A stretch of DNA of 14,503 bases from positions 1-14,503 of the forward strand of contig JAKAZC010000031.1 in NCBI GenBank assembly GCA_021826655.1. The letters are read 5' to 3'. Within the stretch, counting starts at the first letter, position 1. The number at the start of each line of letters is the position of its first letter. This stretch comes from Actinomycetes bacterium. Its GTDB lineage: Bacteria > Actinomycetota > Acidimicrobiia > Acidimicrobiales > RAAP-2. The notes under the pieces were generated by a model. That model had not been told where the DNA came from and did no database searches. It saw only the letters and a list, made by a program, of their open reading frames with translations. The position numbers and the translations under genes were made by a program. Below, piece by piece: positions 7,325-14,500 of the stretch.

Positions 7325-7330
7325 ACACTA
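7325..7330 (-). promoter_or_regulatory. Possible -10 box close to the start of the large membrane protein gene
   Basis: TAGTGT fits the actinobacterial TAnnnT form and lies 11 bases upstream of the ATG at 7313, implying a leader of only a few bases. That would agree with the missing Shine-Dalgarno. No good -35 is seen. Confidence 0.28.
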
Positions 7331-7433
7331 GGTGGACCGGGGCCCGGGGTCGTTGATCCTCGCCGGCTCCGAACAACGGGCCGTGTGGCGGTCGACCCCC
7401 AGTCGGGGACCCACCGTTTCGGTTGGTGCGTGC

Positions 7434-7754
7434 TCATCGCCACTCGATGTCCGCATCCCTACGGAGCGATGCCGGGCGGGCAAGGTGAGGGTGACGCTGT
7501 CCGACGCCCGCGGGAGCGGAGGGCGGTCCCCGCGTGGGGAGGTGATCCTGCGCCTCGGGACTCCTTGCGTCAGCCGGTTCGTCGAATTGGTGGCCGGCAC
7601 GCCACGCGGCTCCCCTCGCCTGGGCGAGATGGACGAAGGGGACCCACGCGGCAGGGAAGTCGACAGCCGTACCACCCGAGTCCAGCGCCATGGCGACCCC
7701 GCACCTCCCGCACGGTGTCACTTCGGCGTGGCCGAGCGTCCAGATCGGGAACAT
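7434..7754 (-). CDS. Possible small hypothetical protein with one CxxC pair
   Basis: I do not recognise this protein. The 106-residue frame from ATG 7754 begins MFPIWTLGHAEVTPCGRCGV and continues through AVDFPAAWVPFVHLAQ, an amino-acid mix unlike the Arg/Pro-rich noise of neighbouring frames. Codons in its first half mostly end in G or C. The CGRC pair (residues 15-18) could bind metal with cysteines elsewhere, but no second pair is present unless the protein starts further upstream, where the same frame has CPTPWC. The C-terminal third becomes Arg/Pro-rich and less convincing. No Shine-Dalgarno is evident at ATG 7754. The frame stays open upstream to beyond 8345 with weaker codon bias, so this may be the surviving end of a decayed gene. 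It could also be chance. Confidence 0.33.
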   Translation of the reverse strand: MFPIWTLGHAEVTPCGRCGVAMALDSGGTAVDFPAAWVPFVHLAQARGAAWRAGHQFDEPADARSPEAQDHLPTRGPPSAPAGVGQRHPHLARPASLRRDADIEWR

Positions 7755-7880
7755 CTCGAACGTGCCGGTCTCCGGCGCCAGTGTCCTCGGGGCGGGCACC
7801 ACCAGCGCCGCTCGCCCCTCCCGGGGGCGGCGGACGTCACGATGGTGTCGGTGGCGGAGCGGCGCCGACGGACACCACGG

Positions 7881-7934
7881 CGTGGGACACCTCCGGCTGT
7901 CGTGGGACACCTCCGGCTGTCGTGGGACACCTCC
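7881..7934. repeat. 20-bp tandem repeat, 2.7 copies
   Basis: The unit GTGGGACACCTCCGGCTGTC occurs at 7881-7900 and 7901-7920, and its first 14 bases recur at 7921-7934. The copies are identical. The unit length is not a multiple of three, which argues against a protein repeat. Confidence 0.9.
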
Positions 7935-8378
7935 GAGCACCGAACGGGGAATGCGGCCGGCCTGCCCCACGGCTCGGAGACCTCGGTCCACGCAGAGTTC
8001 TGCACCGTCCACCGGGCGGCGCTGCGCTCGCCGCCGGGCGCCGCCTTTGGCGGAGATGGAGTCGTCGGCGCTCGACCACATGAAGGTCGTCACGGCGGCC
8101 GACGCGGGCTTCCCGTCGGATCCGCCCTGCCGAATCCCGGTCCCGGTGTCGCAACCACCACCGATCGCACCGACGACCTCGGCTGCAGGATCGTGGAGCA
8201 CCGCTCGGGCACCCGCACCGTTGCTGGTCGGACCGGCCTCCATCCGAGCCGATCCGACGCGCGTCACCGTGGGTCGACCGCCGACTTCGTGGAGCGATCC
8301 CCGATCCGCCGTGGAGGGATCCGGTGCGTCCACGGCCGCCGGCATCCACGTACGCAGCGCGCAGGCCCGCGTTGCACC

Positions 8379-8400
8379 GGACCACGACGGCGGTGGGTCC
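8379..8400 (-). terminator. Candidate hairpin after the SpoIID gene
   Basis: GGACCAC (8379-8385) pairs with GTGGGTCC (8393-8400) with one bulged G and a 7-nt loop, starting 18 bases past the SpoIID-gene stop on the minus strand. There is no U-run. This is a plausible but weak terminator for the two-gene unit. Confidence 0.3.
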
Positions 8401-8418
8401 GCGCCGACGCGTGAGCCG

Positions 8419-10491
8419 TCAGGCTGCGGCAGATCCGTAGAAGGCCGCGTCCCCGTAGCTGAAGACACCGCCGTCCGATGCGACGAGCCAGTAGCCGTTA
8501 CCCGTGGCCGAGCGTGCCATGCCCACGATGGGACGCACCAGCGGGGTGCCGCCGGCCGAGCCCCGGAACGGCGCACTTCCGAACGCGAAGATGCCGCCGT
8601 CCGAGGCGACGAGCCAGTAGCCGGTCCCGCCCGGGGCGGACGCCATGCCCACGACCGGGCGGTTGAGCGGGTGGGCGCCCATCGAGCCGGCGAAGGCGGC
8701 GTCGCCGAAGGAGAAGATGCCGCCGTCGGAAGCCACCAGCCAGTAGCCTCCGCCGTCCGTGGTGGGCGCCATGCCCACGATGGGCTGGTTAAGCTGGTGG
8801 CCACCCATCGATCCGTAGAACCCGGCGTCACCGAAGGCGAAGATGCCCCCGTCGGCAGCCACCAGCCAGTAGCCCCCGCCGTCCGGGGTGGGCGCCATGC
8901 CCACGATGGGCTGGTTGAGGCGGATCGCCCCTGTCGATCCGGCGAACCTGGCGTCGCCGTAGGAGAAGATGCCGCCGTCGGCGGCGACCAGCCAGTAGCC
9001 CTTGCCGTCCGGAGTGGGCGCCATCCCCACCACCGGGGCGACGAGCGGGTATCCGGCGGGTGACCCGAAGAGGCCGCCGTCACCGAAACCGACGACCGAA
9101 CCGTCCGAACCGTCGAGCCAGTAGCCGCCCCCGTCCGGAGTGGGAGCGATGGCCACGGCTGCGCTCGAGAGCGAATTGGTGACGGTGAACCAGTCGGACA
9201 GCAAGTTGCAGGCAGCCGCGAACTGATCGCCCGTCACGACCACGTCCTGTGCCGAGCCGACCAGAGTCATCGAGGTGACCCGACCGCCCCAGTCCCCGAA
9301 GCCGTTACGCGCGGTGACGGAGATGGACTCAAGGGTACCGAGTTGCGGCCAGCTCGCCTCGATCGTCGACACCGGGACGCTCACCTTCCAGTCGTGGTTC
9401 GGGTTGCAAGCACCGTTTACCCCCGGTGGGCAGACCGCGTCGCCGACGTCCGGAACGGCGGGGAAGGTGCCCGGCGCGGAATAGCCGCCGGTCGACGCCG
9501 AGTACTCGGTGGAGAGGGGGATACCGTCTGGCACCCCACCGGGGGCGGACTCCATCACATACCCCGAGGTGTCCTCCGTGGCCGAGTCGGTCAGCGGGCT
9601 CTCGTTGGCCAGACCCCGGTAGGTCTGGCAGCTGAGGTCGCAGGTGTCGGCGTAGCCGCCGAAGCTGCCCAACGCGGCCATGACGTAGGAGCGCACTGCG
9701 ACCGCCTGGGCCTCGAGCTCCTGGTAGCCCGCGTTCTGACCCTGTAGCCACGGCAGGCCGAGCGTGCCCCAGTAGGCGGGGGACTCGTTCGGCACCACCC
9801 CGGCCACATACTGTTCGAGGGGGAGCTCATTGACCGTCCGGGCGGCGCCGGTGCTGTTGTAGGTCGCTTCGATCGAACCTCGTACCGACAGATTCCCCCC
9901 GGCCTGGCACAGCTGCAGGGCGAGTGCGGCGGAATCGGCGTCGCCGAGGTTCGAGTTCCGGTTGGGGACGACGACCGGGTTGGCCACGCCGTTGGCGAAC
10001 GGGACCCACGGCCCGGCGCAGCCGGGCGCCTGTTCGAGCAGCCAGGCCCCGTTGACCGGATGCATGAGGACCGCTTGTCCGGCGGCCATCGGATCGCCGG
10101 CCACGGTGAATCCGCTCTGGGAGGTGACGATCACGTCGTTCCCGTCGTTTTCGGTCAACGCCACACGGATGTCGGTGGCCTCCTGCTGTGGCGAGGTCGG
10201 CGCCGGCACCGCGGTCGAATAGTAATGTTCGACGATCTGCTGCCAGGAGAGGCCGGACAGGGCATAGCCGAAGGCACCCCACTGCCCCATCCCCCGGCCA
10301 TGGCCGTAGCCATGACCGATCAGTGCCACCTCGGACGACGGGTACGCCGAGGCCGGCGAGGCCACGGCGACGATTCCCGCACCCGTGCCGAGGACGACCA
10401 CCACGGCGCCGACGAGCGTACGGATACGTCCCGCGACCCGCCGATCACCCCCGACGCCCGACGTTGCCACCCTGCCCCGCGTTACCGACAC
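8419..10491 (-). CDS. Exported SpoIID/LytB-domain protein with six C-terminal 42-residue repeats
   Basis: SpoIID/LytB domains occur in peptidoglycan lytic transglycosylases and amidase enhancers, so a cell-wall role outside the membrane is likely. From GTG 10491 the product has 690 residues: a signal peptide (hydrophobic 26-45, likely cleavage after ASA near 49), then the hallmark GHGYGHGRGMGQWGA (59-73), here placed right behind the signal. LPLEQYVAGVVPNESPAYWG (223-242) follows, where Glu236 matches the SpoIID catalytic glutamate position, then LEAQAVAVRSYV (259-270) and STEYSASTGGYS (327-338). Residues 445-690 are six tandem repeats. The start is uncertain: GTG 10491 has a TATCCT box nearby, while GTG 10470 would lose seven residues. 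The frame remains open far upstream, but only inside the neighbouring gene. It lies 68 bases after the FG-GAP gene, probably in one operon. Confidence 0.88.
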   Translation of the reverse strand: MSVTRGRVATSGVGGDRRVAGRIRTLVGAVVVVLGTGAGIVAVASPASAYPSSEVALIGHGYGHGRGMGQWGAFGYALSGLSWQQIVEHYYSTAVPAPTSPQQEATDIRVALTENDGNDVIVTSQSGFTVAGDPMAAGQAVLMHPVNGAWLLEQAPGCAGPWVPFANGVANPVVVPNRNSNLGDADSAALALQLCQAGGNLSVRGSIEATYNSTGAARTVNELPLEQYVAGVVPNESPAYWGTLGLPWLQGQNAGYQELEAQAVAVRSYVMAALGSFGGYADTCDLSCQTYRGLANESPLTDSATEDTSGYVMESAPGGVPDGIPLSTEYSASTGGYSAPGTFPAVPDVGDAVCPPGVNGACNPNHDWKVSVPVSTIEASWPQLGTLESISVTARNGFGDWGGRVTSMTLVGSAQDVVVTGDQFAAACNLLSDWFTVTNSLSSAAVAIAPTPDGGGYWLDGSDGSVVGFGDGGLFGSPAGYPLVAPVVGMAPTPDGKGYWLVAADGGIFSYGDARFAGSTGAIRLNQPIVGMAPTPDGGGYWLVAADGGIFAFGDAGFYGSMGGHQLNQPIVGMAPTTDGGGYWLVASDGGIFSFGDAAFAGSMGAHPLNRPVVGMASAPGGTGYWLVASDGGIFAFGSAPFRGSAGGTPLVRPIVGMARSATGNGYWLVASDGGVFSYGDAAFYGSAAA
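8422..9159 (-). repeat. Six tandem 126-bp repeats (SpoIID-protein tail)
   Basis: Units on the minus strand run 9159-9034, 9033-8908, 8907-8782, 8781-8656, 8655-8530 and a shorter last unit 8529-8422. Each full unit encodes 42 residues: a VVGMAPTPDG-like part, then GYWLVASDGGIFAFGDA, then F.GS and a PLN.P-like end. The first unit is the most diverged. The alternating short hydrophobic strands and turns suggest beta-propeller blades; this is inference. Confidence 0.9.
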
Positions 10492-10499
10492 GTCGGCCA

Positions 10500-10505
10500 A
10501 GGATA
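10500..10505 (-). promoter_or_regulatory. Possible -10 box before the SpoIID gene
   Basis: TATCCT (four of six matches to TATAAT) lies 8 bases upstream of GTG 10491. A transcript from here would be leaderless or nearly so, fitting the absence of a Shine-Dalgarno. No -35 is recognisable, so co-transcription from the upstream gene may still be the main source. Confidence 0.28.
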
Positions 10506-10559
10506 CGGCGGCCGACCAGCGATCCGGTGGACGCTCCGGACGGGCGGTGCGTGCGCGAC

Positions 10560-12878
10560 TCAATCGGGCCCGGACGGTGCGGCGAGCACCTGTGGCATCG
10601 AACCGTAGAAGCCGGCCGAACCGAAGGCGAAGATCCCGCCGTCGGCGGCCACCATCCAGTAGCCGCCTCCACGCACGGCCGGGGCCATGCCCACGATCGG
10701 GAGGACGAGCGGGAGGTTGCCGGCGGATCCCCAGAACGGTGCGGAGCCGAAGCTGAACACGCCACCGTCCGCTGCGTTCAGCCAGTAGCCCTGAGCTCCG
10801 TTGCCGGCCATGGCCACGATGGGCCGGTTGAGCGGTCGGCCACCCATCGAGCCGTAGTACCCGGCGTCGCCGAATGCGAAGATCCCGCCGTCCGAGGCGA
10901 CGAGCCAGTAACCGTGACCGTCGGGGGTGGAGGCCATCCCCACCACGGGTTGGTTGAGATGGATGGAGCCTGTCGACCCGTAGAACCCGGCGTCGCCGAA
11001 GGCGAACAGGCCGCCGTCCGAGGCGACCTCCCAGTACCCGCCACCATCCGGTGTCACCGCGATGCCGACGACCGGTCGGGAGAGTGGTCGACCCCCCATC
11101 GAACCGAAGAAGGGAGCGCTCCCGAACGCGAAGATCCCGCCGTCCGAGGCCACTTCCCAGTAGCCGGTGCCCGACGGTGTCGCGGCCATGCCCACGACGG
11201 GTCTGTTCAACGGCTGTCCACCCATCGACCCGTGGAAGGCGGCGTCGCCGAAGGCGAATATCCCACCGTCCGACGCGGCGTTCCAGTAGCCCTTGCCGTC
11301 CGCGGTGGCTGCCATCGCCACGATCGGTGAATTGAGGTGACCAGGGGCGCCCGCCCCCAACCACCCGGTGAGCTGTGGGTCGTGGTGGAACATCGGCCAC
11401 GAACGAAGCCCGAGCGACTGACCGGCCGAGCCGGCGACGGTGTAGTGCTGGATGACGCCCTCGTTGCCGGAGCCGTATCCGGCGATGGTGATGCCGATCG
11501 TGCCGCCCGGATCGATGGTCACCAACGGCGAGTTCTGCAGCGCCACGGTACCGACGCCCAATGAGGCGACCAGCTGGGCGCTCCTGCCGTCGAAGATCTC
11601 GAGCCCGGCCGTCGTCGGGACGAGCACGTCGTTGTAGCCGCCTCCGGTGAGGTCGGCGAGGGTCACTCCGCCGATCACCCGGCCAGGTGTGGCGACGGGC
11701 CATCCTGGGAGCGCGGCGCCGTTCGACCCGTTGAGCGCCCAGACCAGACCGCCGGTGCCGGTGTCGACGCCTTCGACGACCTGCTCCCCGCCGTTGCCCA
11801 GGACGTCACCGATGGCCGGGCTGCTGATCGTGTTTCCGCCAAGATTGTCCCGCCAGGCGATGTTGCAGTGAGCATCGGAGGCGAACAGCGTGTTCGTGTC
11901 CGACGCGCCCGGCCAGTACGAGCCGGTCCCGAACGCGATCCCGACCGCTCCGCCGCCGAGGAAGTTGCCGACTGCGGTCGACGAGTCGACCGTCTGGTTG
12001 GTGTCGTAACTGCAGATCTGGTTGCCGCCGGCGCCGAGCACCCGCAGGTGGCCACCGTTGCTGTACTGCTGGCCCATGGCCAGTCCGGCCGTCGAGTCGC
12101 CACCCTGGACGATCTCCGTCTGCCCGTTGCCGTAGACGTCGGCCAGCGACGGAGTGGTGAACCCGCTGTCGGCAGTGAAGAACGGCCAGCCCGGAAGGGT
12201 GGCCCCGCTGCCGGCGTCGAGCGCGTAAGCGGTCTGCCCGAGCGTCGGGGCGACCACGGCCTGGACCCCCTGCAACGGTCCCACCGCAAGTGAGGCCTGC
12301 ACGCCGTAGTTGGCGTTTGGGTCCGCCCCTGCCCGATACCACATCTGTCCACCTGCGTTGTTCAGTGCGACGTAGCCACCCGTGTTGGGATTTGCCGCGT
12401 TGCCGGCACCCACGTACACCGAGTCGGTCCCGGACCCATTCGGACTGACCGAAGGGGTCGAGTCGACGGCGGCACCCACGTGGGCCGGCCAGCCGGCGAC
12501 CCCGGAGCCGTTCGACAGGTGGAACGCGTAGACGCCGCCCGCCCGGTCCCCCACGACGACCGAAGGGCCACCACCGTCCAGGGTGGCGACGTTTGGCGAA
12601 CTCTGGGCGATGGGTGCGCCGGCGTCCGGAAGCACCTGCTGCCACGCGAGGTTGATGTTCCCAATTCGAGGGGCGGCGGCGGCACCGGACCGGGTCGGGG
12701 TGCCCGCCACCAGGACCGGAGCAAGTCCGACCACAAGTGTGGCGAGCACCGTGAACCGCACGCGGGCAGGCCGACGAGCCCCGCCCCTTCGGCCCGACGT
12801 CCGTTGTCCGTCTGCCATGTTCGGGAGGTCGGTCGTGCCTCCGCGCCGGCTCGTTCCGGTCGAATCGCCCAGGTCCAT
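10560..12878 (-). CDS. Exported FG-GAP/VCBS-type propeller protein with six C-terminal 42-residue repeats
   Basis: The 772-residue product is probably secreted or wall-associated. An Arg-rich N-terminus leads into a hydrophobic signal segment (about 41-59) and a GAAAAP stretch near 65-70. Residues of about 75-510 carry repeated FG-GAP/VCBS-like blades such as TPSLADVYGNGQTEIVQGG, SPAIGDVLGNGGEQVVEGVD and TLADLTGGGYNDVLVP, plus the WPMFHHDPQLTGW segment (494-506) that often closes such domains. Residues 519-772 are six repeats of the same family as in the SpoIID protein. Such propellers usually bind proteins or glycans; no catalytic motif is seen. The ATG at 12878 is preferred because GAGGG sits six bases upstream; ATG 12818 is the alternative and 12977 is less likely. 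It is the first gene of the probable two-gene unit and divergent from the GT-C-like gene. Confidence 0.88.
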   Translation of the reverse strand: MDLGDSTGTSRRGGTTDLPNMADGQRTSGRRGGARRPARVRFTVLATLVVGLAPVLVAGTPTRSGAAAAPRIGNINLAWQQVLPDAGAPIAQSSPNVATLDGGGPSVVVGDRAGGVYAFHLSNGSGVAGWPAHVGAAVDSTPSVSPNGSGTDSVYVGAGNAANPNTGGYVALNNAGGQMWYRAGADPNANYGVQASLAVGPLQGVQAVVAPTLGQTAYALDAGSGATLPGWPFFTADSGFTTPSLADVYGNGQTEIVQGGDSTAGLAMGQQYSNGGHLRVLGAGGNQICSYDTNQTVDSSTAVGNFLGGGAVGIAFGTGSYWPGASDTNTLFASDAHCNIAWRDNLGGNTISSPAIGDVLGNGGEQVVEGVDTGTGGLVWALNGSNGAALPGWPVATPGRVIGGVTLADLTGGGYNDVLVPTTAGLEIFDGRSAQLVASLGVGTVALQNSPLVTIDPGGTIGITIAGYGSGNEGVIQHYTVAGSAGQSLGLRSWPMFHHDPQLTGWLGAGAPGHLNSPIVAMAATADGKGYWNAASDGGIFAFGDAAFHGSMGGQPLNRPVVGMAATPSGTGYWEVASDGGIFAFGSAPFFGSMGGRPLSRPVVGIAVTPDGGGYWEVASDGGLFAFGDAGFYGSTGSIHLNQPVVGMASTPDGHGYWLVASDGGIFAFGDAGYYGSMGGRPLNRPIVAMAGNGAQGYWLNAADGGVFSFGSAPFWGSAGNLPLVLPIVGMAPAVRGGGYWMVAADGGIFAFGSAGFYGSMPQVLAAPSGPD
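10563..11324 (-). repeat. Six tandem repeats of about 126 bp (FG-GAP-protein tail)
   Basis: Units run 11324-11199, 11198-11073, 11072-10947, 10946-10821, 10820-10698 (one codon shorter) and 10697 to the stop. They share the core GYW..ASDGGIFAFG[DS]A.F.GS with the tail of the next gene. Variants recur in the same order in both tails, for example a STGSI/STGAI unit followed by an SMGG unit, and later a GSAPF unit just before the last one. Confidence 0.9.
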
Positions 12879-13117
12879 GGTATCCCTCGCCTCGTGTTCG
12901 GTCGCTCGGTCGTGCCTCGTGCCCGTGACTCCGGGGGGGCGCACGTCAGCCCACCCGAGTGCGCGCCGACGCGACACGGTACCAACCGGGAGTCACGCAC
13001 GCAGGTATCGGCATCGGGGACGGGAACCGGAACGATCCCGAGCTCCTCGGCTGGAGACGGGACGCTCGGTCACCCGACCGTACCCGGCGTCGGCGATCGC
13101 ACTCGGTACCCTGAGTC
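12879..13117. promoter_or_regulatory. Divergent intergenic region between the FG-GAP and GT-C-like genes
   Basis: These 239 bases separate the two divergent starts and must carry promoters for both. A perfect 9-bp inverted pair, CGTGACTCC (12924-12932) and GGAGTCACG (12989-12997), is separated by 56 bases. On the plus side TACCCT (13107-13112) lies five bases before ATG 13118, a possible -10 for a leaderless transcript. No clear -35 is seen on either strand. Confidence 0.35.
12882..12892 (-). promoter_or_regulatory. Ribosome binding site of the FG-GAP gene
   Basis: The minus strand just before ATG 12878 contains GAGGCGAGGGATACC. The GAGG core is about six bases upstream, which decides the start among three in-frame ATGs. 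Confidence 0.5.
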
Positions 13118-14500
13118 ATGCCCACCGACCTGCTCACCTCCGGCCCGGACGTCGCCCCGTCGTCGGCCGGACGACGCCCGGGACGGGTCGCGTCGGACCG
13201 GGCGGGGGCGGTCGGCCTCGATGTGGCCGACCGGGTGGTCCCGTGGGCGGTCGCATTGGCCACGCTCGTGGCACGGCTCGCCACTGCGGCCACCGGGCCC
13301 ACGGACTGGGACTCGACCCAGTACGCGGCCGCCGTCTCCCGGTTCGACGTCACCCACGGGCGCCCGCAACCTCCCGGCTACTACCTCTACGTGGTGGCCG
13401 GACGAGCTGTCCATATCACCGGTCTCGGGACGATCGACTCGCTCGTGCTGGTCTCGGCGGTGGTGTCGGCCATGGCCGCCGGCCTGGTGGTCGTTGCGGG
13501 TCGGGAGCTCGGCGGCCGGTGGGTCGGACTGGCGGCCGGGATACTCGTCGCCACATCACCGTTCGCCTGGTTCAGCGGCTCCATCGTGGCCACGTACTCG
13601 TTCGACCTTGCGGTGGCCCCGCTCCTCATCATCCTGGCCTGGCGTGCCCGACCTCATTCGTGGCACGGTGCCGCAGCACTGGCATCGTTGGGGCTGGTCG
13701 CCGGGTTCCGGCAGTCGGCCCTGCAGGCATTCGCACTGCTCGCGCTCCTCGCCGCGGCCGGTTCCGTCCGCCGGGTCCGCGAAGCAGGCACGGCCGTTCT
13801 GGCATTCGTCGCGGGCGTGGCCACCTGGTTCGTCCCCATGGCGCTCGCCCAGCCGGGCGGCGTGTCGGCGTGGGTCCGGGCCACCCGTCTGGAGACCCTG
13901 GGCGCCATCCGGGCCACGTCGATCCTCGACCACGCCAGGGGCGGTACGACCAACCTGGGCACCGTGGCCGCCTTCACCACCGTGGCCCTCGCCCCGTTGG
14001 CCGCACTCGCCCTGGTATCGGCCGGCGTGCTCGGAGTCCGGGCGCTTGCCCGCGCTGGCCGGCGACCCATGGTCTCCAGGCAGCCGTTCGACGCGAGCGT
14101 CCACTCGCCGAACGCAGCGCGCGCCGCGCGCGCCGACAGCGGCCCGGGCGCTACGGGCGGGGCGGTCACCTCCGGCGGCACCGCCGCCCCTGACGCCGGC
14201 AGCGGCACGTTCGACCGCTGGACCCGGCCCTGGTACCAGTCCCGCGTCGCCGTCCTCGCCGCGGCGATCGCCCCACCGCTGGCCATCGTCACCTTCGTGC
14301 AGTTCGCCAAGGGCGGCTACCTGCTCGCCTACCTGCCGGGTGCCGTGATCGCCCTCCTGCTCGTGCCCGGGGCTGTCGTCGGATCGACCTCCGCCGGCTG
14401 TCATCGTACTGACGGCGGCCCCCCCCGGTCCGGCACGGCCCGCGCAGGCCTGGTCATCGCGTCCCTCGCCGTGGCCGCGATCGGCGTGGCTGGTGCCTAA
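13118..14500 (+). CDS. Polytopic membrane protein, GT-C glycosyltransferase-like, possibly cut short
   Basis: GT-C enzymes (PMT/ArnT/GT39-like) transfer sugars from lipid-phosphate donors on the outer face of the membrane. The 460-residue product has a first helix near residues 41-59, followed by TDWDSTQYA (62-70) with Asp63 and Asp65 in the first external loop, where GT-C proteins place a catalytic aspartate. FDVTHGRPQPPGYYLYV (76-92) then follows, like the PPGYPLY motif of such proteins. Further helices lie near 107-127, 135-156, 163-175, 184-213, 224-243, 283-310, 377-395 and 400-421. A hydrophilic Ala/Gly/Ser-rich loop spans about 312-373. The frame stops at TAA inside an apparent last helix (about 444-460), without the soluble C-terminal end I would expect; truncation or frameshift is possible. 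ATG 13118 has no clear ribosome site. The substrate is unknown. Confidence 0.7.
   Translation: MPTDLLTSGPDVAPSSAGRRPGRVASDRAGAVGLDVADRVVPWAVALATLVARLATAATGPTDWDSTQYAAAVSRFDVTHGRPQPPGYYLYVVAGRAVHITGLGTIDSLVLVSAVVSAMAAGLVVVAGRELGGRWVGLAAGILVATSPFAWFSGSIVATYSFDLAVAPLLIILAWRARPHSWHGAAALASLGLVAGFRQSALQAFALLALLAAAGSVRRVREAGTAVLAFVAGVATWFVPMALAQPGGVSAWVRATRLETLGAIRATSILDHARGGTTNLGTVAAFTTVALAPLAALALVSAGVLGVRALARAGRRPMVSRQPFDASVHSPNAARAARADSGPGATGGAVTSGGTAAPDAGSGTFDRWTRPWYQSRVAVLAAAIAPPLAIVTFVQFAKGGYLLAYLPGAVIALLLVPGAVVGSTSAGCHRTDGGPPRSGTARAGLVIASLAVAAIGVAGA

Larger units (their letters stand above)
7314..8418. other. Long stretch without a confident gene (about 1.1 kb)
   Basis: All six frames were considered. 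Plus-strand frames give Arg/Gly/Pro-rich translations with no known motif. One minus-strand frame stays open from inside the SpoIID gene down to 7434; only its last part (7434-7754) looks protein-like, and it is listed separately. The stretch also holds a 20-bp tandem repeat (7881-7934) and a bulged hairpin just past the SpoIID gene (8379-8400). No tRNA, CRISPR array or transposase is visible. It may be a decayed gene or a long intergenic region. Confidence 0.55.

Noticed and set aside
7332..8414. Plus-strand 360-codon frame in the gene-poor region
   Set aside because: Arg/Gly/Pro/Thr-rich without hydrophobic core pattern, motifs or ribosome site, and it runs through the 20-bp tandem repeat in changing phase.
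8422..11324. CRISPR-like periodic repeats
   Set aside because: The repeats are contiguous 126-bp protein-coding units that diverge along their length, not short identical repeats with unique spacers.
10188..11330. Plus-strand open frame across the FG-GAP tail repeats
   Set aside because: Its own apparent repeats (EGE..AVRG, GHAHD) are the reverse-strand image of the 126-bp repeats of the minus-strand gene.
8419..11703. SpoIID gene extended to a 1094-codon frame
   Set aside because: The upstream extension lies inside the FG-GAP gene in another frame and reads as Arg-rich noise. The signal peptide and SpoIID domain place the true start near 10491.
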